From Fimbriimonadaceae bacterium (GTDB taxonomy: Bacteria; Armatimonadota; Fimbriimonadia; Fimbriimonadales; Fimbriimonadaceae), in the NCBI GenBank assembly GCA_014380605.1, contig JACMJO010000156.1:1-8015 (forward strand): a stretch of 8,015 bases of DNA, written 5' to 3'. Every line of letters starts with the position of its first letter. Positions within the stretch are counted from its first letter, which is position 1. The notes under the pieces are model-generated. The model ran no database searches. It saw nothing but the letters and a program-made list of their open reading frames with translations, and was not told the DNA's origin. The translations under genes were made by a program, and so were the position numbers. Below, piece after piece: positions 1 through 5,765 of this stretch.

Positions 1-1473
1 AGGGGTCACTTCACCCGACCCCAGACACAGAGCCGGCACAGCAAGAAGGTGTGGGGATGTAAATCCAAAATTGGATCGGCAAAAAGCGAGGGCGGTATTT
101 GGACCCGTCTTTTCCATCACCCGAGCCATGGGAACGTTCATGGACATCTTGAAAGCCGTGGAAACGGACGGAGTTCCGCCGTATCTGCCGCTTGAATTTT
201 TTGGCGTCCAAGGTTTTGCACCCGGCATGGGCCACGAAAACTTCTCGTTTGAAACCGAATCGTTGATACTGACAGCTCCAGTCGAGAATGCTGTCGCATA
301 GATAAAAGGTTTGAAGCTCGATCCAGGCTGGCGATACCCGTCTGTGACCACATTGAATTGGTTCTTCTTAAAGTTGAGTCCGCCGACTTCGCAGAGTATT
401 CGACCATCGCGATCCATCGCCACGAAAGCGGCAGTTGTGACGCCTTGCCTTCTGTGGTTCTTGACCGTCTCCTTGACGGCGGCCTCAGCCACAGACTGCA
501 TGGTGGTGTCGAGGGTCGTGTAAATCTTGTATCCGCCTTGGGAAAGACTGATGTCCGGGAAGTCTCTCTTCAGCGACTCCAAAACGTGCCAAACGAAGTA
601 CTCCGATCGCAAGAACTTCTCGGATTCCCCATTCACGTGACGATTGAACTTGTACTTTTCCGCCTTGGCTTTTTCGTATTCGTCCTGCGAAATCATGCCC
701 TCTCCGATCATCGTTCGAAGAACGATGTTTCGGTTGTCGATCGCCTTTTCTGGGTTGCGGAATGGATTCTCGTCGCTCGGCCTTCGTACGCAACGGGCAA
801 GGAGAGCAGCCTCGCCAATGGTCAGTTTGTCAATCGACTTATGGAAATAAACATCCGCCGCAGCGGCGATGCCATGGGCTCCTCCTCCAAAGAAGACTTT
901 ATTCATGTAGAGCTCAAAAATCTGCTCTTTGGTCAGCTTCTGTTCGATGGTAAACGCCATCGCCATGTCGCCAATTTTCCGCTTAAGTGACTTCTCGCTA
1001 TTGGTGTAAAGCAACTTGGCGAGCTGCATGGTGAGGGTTGAACCGCCTTGAGCTGCTCTTTGATCTCTCACATTGGTGAAGAGGATTCGCCCAAGCGCAT
1101 AGTAATCGACGCCGCGATGATCGAAGAATCGCTTGTCCTCGGCGGCTAGAACTGCGTTCTTGACGGTATCAGGGATGTCTTCGTAGTTGATCGGCTTCCT
1201 GTACTCGGCGCTGACTTGATAAAGAAGCACCCCATCTGCGCTGAAAATTTTTGATGGAGGCCTCTCAACCTGTTGCATCAGGTCATCGAGGTTTGAGATC
1301 TTTGCTTCAGCGACCTTGAGTTCTTGGCCAAACATGTAGGCAAAAGCAATCCCTCCAATACAGAAAAGAGTGCTTCCAACAAGGAAACACCGCTTTGTCC
1401 ACTTCCACCATCGGGGACTTGCCTTGCGAGTTTTGCCGACCCTCTTGGCCGACGTACGGGCCGCCACAGCCAT
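1..1473 (-). CDS. Class A penicillin-binding protein (PBP1A-type glycosyltransferase/transpeptidase), C-terminus beyond window
   Basis: Bifunctional peptidoglycan synthase that polymerises lipid II and cross-links the glycan strands on the outer face of the inner membrane. Reading from the ATG at 1473, 491 codons stay open to the window edge. A basic cytoplasmic tail (residues 1-29) precedes one membrane segment (about 30-48). The GT51 glycosyltransferase domain spans about 75-250, with EDKRFFDHRG at 112-121 (E112 is the expected catalytic Glu), GGSTLTMQ at 143-150 and ELYMNKVFFGGGAHG at 187-201. The transpeptidase domain then begins: the SxxK motif is S385-S-F-K388 and the SxN motif is S444-M-N446. 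The sequence breaks off at GSGEVTP, so the KTG motif lies outside the window. An AGGAG ribosome-binding site 8 nt upstream fixes the start. It is the fourth gene of the sigma/anti-sigma/RseB-like block, 18 bp after the preceding stop. PBP1A is preferred over PBP1B or PBP1C on general motif appearance; the exact subclass is less certain. Confidence 0.96.
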   Translation of the reverse strand, partial: MAVAARTSAKRVGKTRKASPRWWKWTKRCFLVGSTLFCIGGIAFAYMFGQELKVAEAKISNLDDLMQQVERPPSKIFSADGVLLYQVSAEYRKPINYEDIPDTVKNAVLAAEDKRFFDHRGVDYYALGRILFTNVRDQRAAQGGSTLTMQLAKLLYTNSEKSLKRKIGDMAMAFTIEQKLTKEQIFELYMNKVFFGGGAHGIAAAADVYFHKSIDKLTIGEAALLARCVRRPSDENPFRNPEKAIDNRNIVLRTMIGEGMISQDEYEKAKAEKYKFNRHVNGESEKFLRSEYFVWHVLESLKRDFPDISLSQGGYKIYTTLDTTMQSVAEAAVKETVKNHRRQGVTTAAFVAMDRDGRILCEVGGLNFKKNQFNVVTDGYRQPGSSFKPFIYATAFSTGAVSINDSVSNEKFSWPMPGAKPWTPKNSSGRYGGTPSVSTAFKMSMNVPMARVMEKTGPNTALAFCRSNFGFTSPHLLAVPALCLGSGEVTP

Positions 1474-1481
1474 CAGTATAA

Positions 1482-1486
1482 CTCCT
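1482..1486 (-). promoter_or_regulatory. Ribosome-binding site of the PBP gene
   Basis: On the minus strand AGGAG is followed by TTATACTG (8 nt) and then the ATG at 1473. It sits inside the 18-bp gap after the RseB-like gene. It supports the chosen start and independent translation initiation of the PBP within the same transcript. Confidence 0.75.
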
Positions 1487-1491
1487 GGGGG

Positions 1492-2457
1492 TTAGCCACC
1501 AAGACGTTGGGCCAACTCGCGAAGCTTTGCTTCGGGTAGTTCGCCAAGCAGGACGAAGGACGCTCCGCCCTTTTGCCAGCTATAAGTGCTGAACCGCTCA
1601 CCACGTCCAGACATTTTAAGCCGGTTTGGGTCGATTGCAGCCTTGACTTGAAAAAATGAGACTCTTCCATCCTTGTTTACGTAAACTTGGACGAGCGCGG
1701 GCACGTTCTCAATTCGCTGAATTCGCGTTGACTCTAGCTTAAATGGGTCCTTTGGCGAAAGGCTGACGTTCTGAAAAGCACCGCGCTGCACCATTTCCGC
1801 CAAACGATCACGTGGCGAGATGGTTTTGGCACCCCTGATATTCAGCTGAAAGTCTGACCGTTTGAGCTGTGGCGAAAAATCGACCCTCGTGAACTCTGAA
1901 GATGCCTGTTGCTCGCCTGCCTTGTTGTAGAAGACCCTCTTAAGCACGAGCCCAGACTTTGGATCGATCCACATTCGCATGAAGACCGTTCCATTAGGCC
2001 CCACCATCTCAAGCTTCTTCGTATCAACGCCGGCAATTTCGTTGCCGTTCTCAATTCGAAAAATGGGTGGAGCCTTCTGGCCGCCTCGCCCCATCTTGCC
2101 CATTCGACCAAAATGCTCTTCGCGCCTCGGGGGCAGAATATCGATCTGGTTTCGGTCAGGAAAATAGTGGCGTCGTTCCGACTCGTCCTCAACGATTATC
2201 TGGCCCCGGTAAGACCCTTCATCCGGAAACCAAATTCGGGTTCTCATCCCATCTTTCAGGATGTACTCCGTGTGTTGCACCAGGTCCGGACCAAATCGCA
2301 TCTGAACACGCCTAACGCCGCTGTACTTTAACTTCTTGGAAGCCTTCATGGCCTGCTCAAGCAGCGGCGGAATGTTGCCGCCTTCCTGAGCCCTAACCGA
2401 AGGCCCGACAAAGGAAGAAGCCAAAAGCCCGATAACGAGGATGAAGTTTCGCATCAT
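1492..2457 (-). CDS. Exported MucB/RseB-like sigma-factor regulatory protein
   Basis: Probable periplasmic sensor acting with the adjacent anti-sigma factor. RseB/MucB proteins bind the outer domain of the anti-sigma factor and protect it until envelope damage is sensed. The 321-residue product starts with a signal peptide (about 1-23, hydrophobic 5-18, likely cleavage after VRA before QE). An N-terminal lipoprotein-carrier-like beta domain follows (about 28-205): YSGVRR at 45-50 and MWIDPKSGLVLKRVFYN at 162-178 match the family pattern of a repeated strand plus GL-x-L-K. A smaller C-terminal domain (about 235-320) ends in FVLLGELPEAKLRELAQRL, like the end of the MucB C-terminal domain. Residues 111-130 form a basic Gly/Met/Arg-rich insertion that looks like a disordered loop. 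No lipobox cysteine is seen. The gene overlaps the anti-sigma stop by 4 bp (ATGA) and has no clear ribosome-binding site, so translational coupling is likely. The family call rests on fold-level pattern and gene context; a general outer-membrane lipoprotein-sorting-like protein is the alternative. Confidence 0.8.
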   Translation of the reverse strand: MMRNFILVIGLLASSFVGPSVRAQEGGNIPPLLEQAMKASKKLKYSGVRRVQMRFGPDLVQHTEYILKDGMRTRIWFPDEGSYRGQIIVEDESERRHYFPDRNQIDILPPRREEHFGRMGKMGRGGQKAPPIFRIENGNEIAGVDTKKLEMVGPNGTVFMRMWIDPKSGLVLKRVFYNKAGEQQASSEFTRVDFSPQLKRSDFQLNIRGAKTISPRDRLAEMVQRGAFQNVSLSPKDPFKLESTRIQRIENVPALVQVYVNKDGRVSFFQVKAAIDPNRLKMSGRGERFSTYSWQKGGASFVLLGELPEAKLRELAQRLGG

Positions 2458-2918
2458 AGGGAACCGAAATCCACCTCGCCAAACTCGTAACTTGCGGCCG
2501 CTGACCGCTTGGAAACCACTTCGTCAGGATTCAATCCGACGCCTGTAATGTCGCCATAGCTAACGCTGTCTTTGTGAGTTGCGACTAAGCTCTCTTCCAA
2601 AGCTGAGCTAGAAGCAAGTTTGATTGGATCGGAACCCGGCGAAGTGTTCGTCATCATCAGCACGGCCAAAGCGCCTGCCAGTCCAAGTCCAAGAGTTGGG
2701 CTTGCGATCCATGCGAAGCGTCGCTTCCTTTGTTTGGTTTGGATCGACGCAAGGACTCTTTGATTCAATTCGCTTCGCCAAGTCATGCTGACCGGCTCAT
2801 CTGAAACGCCACGAACCGCCTGACGAATCAGTTGCTGGGCGTCCGAGCCTAGCTGCAAATCAAGTTCCTTTTCTGTCATGTCAAGTCCATCCATTTCGAC
2901 TTCTTTCTTTTCAAACAT
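2454..2918 (-). CDS. Single-pass anti-sigma factor without a zinc site
   Basis: Probably binds and inhibits the ECF sigma factor encoded just upstream. The 154-residue product has a cytoplasmic N-terminal part (about 1-68) rich in charged helices, a basic stretch KQRKRR at 62-67, one membrane segment (about 69-89, Ala/Leu/Gly-rich) and a roughly 65-residue outer domain. This is the topology of RseA/MucA-type regulators. The protein has no cysteine, so the HxxxCxxC zinc anti-sigma motif of the ZAS family is absent. The call depends mainly on position: the ATG overlaps the sigma stop by one base (TAATG), and the stop overlaps the RseB-like start. A GGAGG ribosome-binding site 7 nt before the ATG confirms the start. 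Little direct sequence similarity to a named anti-sigma family can be seen by eye. Confidence 0.8.
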   Translation of the reverse strand: MFEKKEVEMDGLDMTEKELDLQLGSDAQQLIRQAVRGVSDEPVSMTWRSELNQRVLASIQTKQRKRRFAWIASPTLGLGLAGALAVLMMTNTSPGSDPIKLASSSALEESLVATHKDSVSYGDITGVGLNPDEVVSKRSAAASYEFGEVDFGSL

Positions 2919-3544
2919 TAGGACACCTCCGCTTGGAGATAGTTCCGCAGGTGTTGTTGCAAATGAGCTCTTGCTAAGAATAATCGGCTCTTTACGGTGC
3001 CAACCGGCACTCCCACCATCTGGGCAATCTCCTCGTAGGGTAGATCTTCTTTGTCATGGAGGAGCAACACGCTCCTCAATTTTTCGCTCATGGTGGCGAT
3101 CGCCGACTCTATGGCGGTTGCCATTTCAGAGTCCAGGGCAATCTGGTCTGGCTGCCATCTGGCGTCTGGAACATCGAAAGTTTCGTCGATTTCCGTGGTT
3201 CCTTGCAGACTCACTTCCGATGGCGACCTGGCGTTCTTTCTCGCCCGATCTACGCACAGGTTATAGGCGATCCTGAACAGCCACGTTCTTACCGAGCATC
3301 TGCCGTCGAATCTATGAAAGCTCTGGAACGCCCGAATAAAGACGTCCTGAGTTAGGTCGGCTGCTTCATCGGGATTTGAAACCATCCGCCGAATGAAGCC
3401 AAACACACGGTTCTGATAGGCATCCACCAGCTTGCCAAACGCCTCGTAGTCTTGTTTGCGACAACGATCTACAATCGCGAGTTCGGTTGCGTGATCCGTT
3501 TGGTTGCCTGAACTCAATCTAGCAGCTCCGATGCACAGTTCCAT
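2918..3544 (-). CDS. ECF (RpoE-type) RNA polymerase sigma factor
   Basis: Alternative sigma factor that directs RNA polymerase to stress promoters when released from its anti-sigma factor. The 208-residue product has only the two ECF core domains. Sigma-2 spans about 35-105, with DLTQDVFIRAF at 63-73 (region 2.2) and SVRTWLFRIAYNLCVDRARK at 84-103 (regions 2.3-2.4, promoter melting and -10 recognition). Sigma-4 spans about 145-200, with the helix-turn-helix YEEIAQMVGVPVGTVKSRLF at 170-189 (-35 recognition). A linker with acidic residues joins them. The ATG at 3544 has no convincing ribosome-binding site. A TTG at 3517 (codon 10) has GGAG 8 nt before it, and the family usually starts only a few residues before the ELAIVDRC segment, so the true start may be 3517. 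It heads the sigma/anti-sigma/RseB-like/PBP block. Confidence 0.96.
   Translation of the reverse strand: MELCIGAARLSSGNQTDHATELAIVDRCRKQDYEAFGKLVDAYQNRVFGFIRRMVSNPDEAADLTQDVFIRAFQSFHRFDGRCSVRTWLFRIAYNLCVDRARKNARSPSEVSLQGTTEIDETFDVPDARWQPDQIALDSEMATAIESAIATMSEKLRSVLLLHDKEDLPYEEIAQMVGVPVGTVKSRLFLARAHLQQHLRNYLQAEVS
2924..2930 (-). promoter_or_regulatory. Ribosome-binding site of the anti-sigma gene
   Basis: GGAGGTG on the minus strand lies within the last codons of the sigma gene, with 7 nt between GGAGG and the ATG at 2918. It is the strongest Shine-Dalgarno sequence in the block. This would favour making at least as much anti-sigma factor as sigma factor. Confidence 0.8.
3526..3529 (-). promoter_or_regulatory. 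Possible ribosome-binding site for a TTG start of the sigma gene
   Basis: GGAG on the minus strand is followed by 8 nt and an in-frame TTG at 3517-3515. The upstream ATG at 3544 lacks such a site. If used, the sigma factor would be 199 residues long and lose its unconserved N-terminal nine residues. Confidence 0.4.
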
Positions 3545-3557
3545 GTTCTGGAATGTA

Positions 3558-3584
3558 TTAACGATTCGGTTTCCCTAAGGTTCA
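3558..3584 (-). promoter_or_regulatory. Candidate ECF-type promoter upstream of the sigma gene
   Basis: On the minus strand TGAACC (3584-3579) is separated by 15 nt from CGTTAA (3563-3558). This resembles ECF promoters with an AAC-containing -35 element and a CGT-type -10 element. Transcription would start near 3550. That is almost at the ATG of the sigma gene, but leaves a leader of about 33 nt before the alternative TTG start. Autoregulation is typical of ECF operons. The match is by eye and based on short motifs. Confidence 0.4.
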
Positions 3585-3612
3585 GTATGCGTTGACCCAG
3601 TCCCGGGGCCAA
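3584..3612 (-). promoter_or_regulatory. Candidate housekeeping promoter for the sigma operon
   Basis: On the minus strand TTGGCC (3612-3607) and CATACT (3589-3584) are 17 nt apart, matching 4 of 6 bases each of the sigma-70 consensus elements. Its -10 element shares one base with the -35 element of the ECF-like candidate. That arrangement would allow a basal promoter next to an autoregulated one. No clear terminator is seen between the M20 peptidase stop and this site, so readthrough from upstream is also possible. Confidence 0.28.
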
Positions 3613-3664
3613 ATGAGACCCTAGAGACCTTCCATACGTCGGGTCATCAGGGATGGTCACCAGG

Positions 3665-4795
3665 TTAAGGCGATTGGGACTTCGCCGCCTCGATGATCAA
3701 CTGATAGGCAAGTCGAGCCGTGTCAATCAAATCTTTCCGGGAAATGAACTCGTCGTGGGTGTGAATCATATCCATTCCTGTTGCCACAACGATGCAAGGC
3801 ACCCCTTTCTGGTTATAAATATTTGCGTCGCTGCCTCCGAGCGTTGTCCTTAGAATCGGATCGAAGCCCAGGGTTCGACTGGCTCGTTGCGCGATCTGTA
3901 CGACATCGCTTTCCGGGGACACCTCATAGGAGACGTAGTGCCGCTTGTGCTGAATCTCAACTTCGGTATGCCATTCCCTTGCGGCTGCTTCAAAACGGGC
4001 AATCATGTGATCAACCTGTTTGTCTAATTCGGGGATGCTGGTGCTTCGAGCCTCGGCCTTAATCTTCACAAATGGACAGACCACATTGGTCGCGGTTCCC
4101 CCTTCGATAATTCCCAGGTTCGCGGTCGTCTCTGGACCGATTCGACCAAGACACATTCCATTGATTGCTGCGGCGGCGACTTGGATCGCATTGATTCCCT
4201 TCTCCGGGTCCTTGCCAGAGTGAGCAGGCTTGCCGATAATCTTGATGTCCAGCTTGTCGTGCGTAGCGGTCTTGTTAACAAACGAGCCGACGGGAGGACC
4301 AGTGTCAAGGACGTAGCCGAAGTCGAGGCCAAGATCCTCGATTTTCAAGGCGGCGGCTCCCAGAAGGCCAATCTCCTCCGACACTGAGAATAGGAGGCAG
4401 ACGTCGCCGTGAGGCTCGTCCGTTTCGATTAAAGCCTGAATAGCTTCAATTGCCGGAGCCATTCCTCCCTTGTCATCTGCGCCAAGGATGGTGTCGGAGT
4501 CGCTGAAGAAGGCTCCATCCCGGTCCCCGATCACCAGACCTGCTGTTGGTTCGACCGTGTCGAAGTGCGCTGACAGGAAAATTCTAGGCGCATCGGATTT
4601 ATTGCCTCGAAGCCATGCGATAAGGTTGTTGGCGTTGCCGCCGATCTGTTCGCTTGCATTATCCTCAGACACCTCTAAACCCATCCCTTCGAGGTGCTTT
4701 CTAACGAAGGCGACGCTGTTTGCTTCCTGAAGCGAAGGGGCGTCAATGAGGCAGAGGTCTTTGAAGAGCTTTACCAGCCGTCCCTCGTTGATCAC
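3665..4795 (-). CDS. M20 family metallopeptidase, PepT (tripeptidase)-like
   Basis: Cytoplasmic di-zinc aminopeptidase-type enzyme, likely cleaving short peptides. The 376-residue product carries the M20 metal and catalytic motifs in order: SAHFDTV at 75-81 (H77 ligand, D79), GADDKGG at 105-111 (D107 bridging ligand), SVSEEIGLLG at 137-146 (E140 general base, E141 ligand), VLDTG at 162-166 (D164 ligand) and MIHTHDEF at 343-350 (H345 ligand). The lid/dimerisation domain (about 176-285) includes KPAHSGKDPEKGINAI at 189-204, typical of PepT-like members. Length fits the PepT-like group (about 370-410). The GTG at 4795 was chosen because it overlaps the ferredoxin stop by 4 bp (GTGA). An in-frame ATG at 4885 would add 30 unconserved basic residues encoded inside the ferredoxin gene. 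Substrate specificity cannot be read from the sequence. Confidence 0.93.
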   Translation of the reverse strand: MINEGRLVKLFKDLCLIDAPSLQEANSVAFVRKHLEGMGLEVSEDNASEQIGGNANNLIAWLRGNKSDAPRIFLSAHFDTVEPTAGLVIGDRDGAFFSDSDTILGADDKGGMAPAIEAIQALIETDEPHGDVCLLFSVSEEIGLLGAAALKIEDLGLDFGYVLDTGPPVGSFVNKTATHDKLDIKIIGKPAHSGKDPEKGINAIQVAAAAINGMCLGRIGPETTANLGIIEGGTATNVVCPFVKIKAEARSTSIPELDKQVDHMIARFEAAAREWHTEVEIQHKRHYVSYEVSPESDVVQIAQRASRTLGFDPILRTTLGGSDANIYNQKGVPCIVVATGMDMIHTHDEFISRKDLIDTARLAYQLIIEAAKSQSP

Positions 4796-5112
4796 GGTTC
4801 TAGCTCGACCCCTGGGTCCCAACCTTGCTCGCTGGCGAGCATAAGGACCTGTACCTCCATGTCTTCGTGGACGCGAGACTGGCACGAGAGCCTGAACTGG
4901 CCAAGAACTCCGTCTTCCTCAAGGCACTGGCGCTCAACCTCTCCCATCGGCGGTTCGGGCGTGATGAATTTCACGCGGCAGGTGGTGCAGCGCGCATTGC
5001 CTCCGCATCGGTGGCTAATGTCGATACCGTTATGTTCGATCGCAAGGGCAAGCTTCGTGCCCTCCTCGACCTCGAACTGTTTGCCGTTGGCGGTGACGTT
5101 GTAGGTAGCCAT
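4792..5112 (-). CDS. [2Fe-2S] ferredoxin
   Basis: Small soluble electron carrier of the beta-grasp ferredoxin fold (106 residues). The cluster ligands are C36, C42, C45 and C77 in a Cx5Cx2C...C pattern, as in adrenodoxin/bacterial-type rather than plant-type ferredoxins. The local sequence HRCGGNARCTTCRV is typical. C63 is extra and probably not a ligand. A short C-terminal tail (about 93-106) follows the last beta strand. It is the first gene of the minus-strand block and overlaps the peptidase start by 4 bp, so the two are likely co-translated. No reductase or oxygenase partner is present in the window, so its redox partner is unknown. No strong ribosome-binding site precedes the ATG. Confidence 0.94.
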   Translation of the reverse strand: MATYNVTANGKQFEVEEGTKLALAIEHNGIDISHRCGGNARCTTCRVKFITPEPPMGEVERQCLEEDGVLGQFRLSCQSRVHEDMEVQVLMLASEQGWDPGVELEP

Positions 5113-5241
5113 GTTCCCGATAGCTTACGCGGAAGCGGCGGTAGGTATCAAGCGCGTTCGACGATGATTTGGAATCGCGGTCACTCCCATCACCGAATCA
5201 CTTCCATCATCACCCAGCGGCTGGTATCCTTCCCCCTCGGA
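5113..5241. promoter_or_regulatory. Divergent intergenic region between ferredoxin and apt
   Basis: This 129-bp region must hold the start signals for both divergent blocks. On the minus strand TTGATA (5151-5146) and TAAGCT (5127-5122) lie 18 nt apart: a good -35 but a poor -10, and the start would fall almost on the ferredoxin ATG. On the plus strand TATCCT at 5225-5230, preceded by TG one base earlier, could be an extended -10 for apt, but its -35 is weak. The direct repeat at 5181-5211 lies between them. No convincing promoter can be assigned by eye. Confidence 0.45.
5181..5211. repeat. Imperfect 14-bp direct repeat in the divergent promoter region
   Basis: TCACTCCCATCACC (5181-5194) recurs as TCACTTCCATCATC (5198-5211), 12 of 14 bases identical, with a 17-bp period. 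Its place between the two divergent genes would suit a regulator binding site, but chance similarity in this TC/CA-rich stretch is not excluded. Confidence 0.4.
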
Positions 5242-5763
5242 ATGCCCGACCTTTTAGCCGCTCCCCTAATCCGTGACGTACCCGATTTCCCTAAGCCCGG
5301 AATCCTCTTCAAAGACATCACGCCGGTACTTGAAGACCCGGTCGCTTTCAAAGAAGTTGTGGACCTTCTGGCCGAGGATGCGAGGAAGGTTGGGGCAGAG
5401 ACCATTGTTGGCATTGAGAGCCGTGGATTCATTTTCGGCGTTCCCGTCGCGATGAAGCTGGGCCTTCCCTTTGCGATGGCCCGGAAGCTGGGAAAGCTTC
5501 CCTTTGACAAAATCTCTGAGGAATACGCCCTGGAATACGGGACGAATGTGGTCGAAATGCATACCGACGCGATAAAGCCCGGGCAGAAAGCCTATATTGT
5601 CGACGACCTCTTGGCGACTGGCGGAACGGCGGCGGCCGCAGCCCGGCTCGTTGAGAGGCTAGAGGGAGAGGTCTGCGGCTTTGGCTGCATGATCGAGCTT
5701 TCATTTCTTAACGGGCGGGAAAACTTGCTCGGGTATCACATTCACGCACTCATGGAGTTCTAA
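5242..5763 (+). CDS. apt: Adenine phosphoribosyltransferase
   Basis: Purine-salvage enzyme converting adenine and PRPP to AMP and pyrophosphate in the cytoplasm. The 173-residue product has the family N-terminus VPDFPKPGILFKDITPVL at 13-30, ESRGFIFG at 59-66, ARKLGKLP at 80-87 and the PRPP-binding loop VDDLLATGGTAAA at 120-132. The C-terminal segment FLNGRENLLGY at 155-165 is also typical. The ATG at 5242 puts the conserved DVPDFPKPG segment about 12 residues in, as usual for the family. The frame stays open for 139 codons upstream, but that part lies antisense to the ferredoxin gene and has no family similarity. The ribosome-binding site is weak. It leads the plus-strand block and ends 2 bp before the next gene. 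Confidence 0.97.
   Translation: MPDLLAAPLIRDVPDFPKPGILFKDITPVLEDPVAFKEVVDLLAEDARKVGAETIVGIESRGFIFGVPVAMKLGLPFAMARKLGKLPFDKISEEYALEYGTNVVEMHTDAIKPGQKAYIVDDLLATGGTAAAAARLVERLEGEVCGFGCMIELSFLNGRENLLGYHIHALMEF
5754..5757 (+). promoter_or_regulatory. Ribosome-binding site of the OB-fold-like gene, inside apt
   Basis: GGAG lies in the last codons of apt, 8 nt before the ATG at 5766. The apt stop codon sits between it and the start, so ribosomes ending apt may re-initiate here. Confidence 0.6.
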
Positions 5764-5765
5764 AC

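Noticed and set aside
103..114. EKTG string at PBP residues 454-457 as the transpeptidase KTG motif
   Set aside because: It lies only about 10 residues after the SxN motif, where PBPs have a helix. The true KTG motif comes well over 100 residues later, after the EVTP segment, outside the window.
358..990. 210-codon open frame on the plus strand
   Set aside because: It lies antisense within the PBP gene, whose minus-strand frame carries all GT51 and transpeptidase motifs. The plus-strand product shows no domain pattern.
1909..2331. 140-codon plus-strand open frame
   Set aside because: Shadow of the RseB-like gene on the opposite strand, with no recognisable motif or ribosome-binding site.
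3642..3664. GGTCATCAGG and GGTCACCAGG direct repeat near the M20 stop, and a possible terminator in 3545-3664
   Set aside because: The two short copies form no stem-loop, and no hairpin followed by a T-run could be found in the gap on the minus strand.
4796..4885. 30-residue N-terminal extension of the M20 peptidase from an ATG at 4885
   Set aside because: The added residues are basic, low in pattern and encoded inside the ferredoxin gene. The GTG at 4795 with a GTGA overlap gives a normal PepT-like start.
4825..5241. 139-codon open extension upstream of apt in the same frame
   Set aside because: It is antisense to the ferredoxin gene and its product has no family similarity. The Apt family starts about 12 residues before VPDFPKPG, which matches the ATG at 5242.
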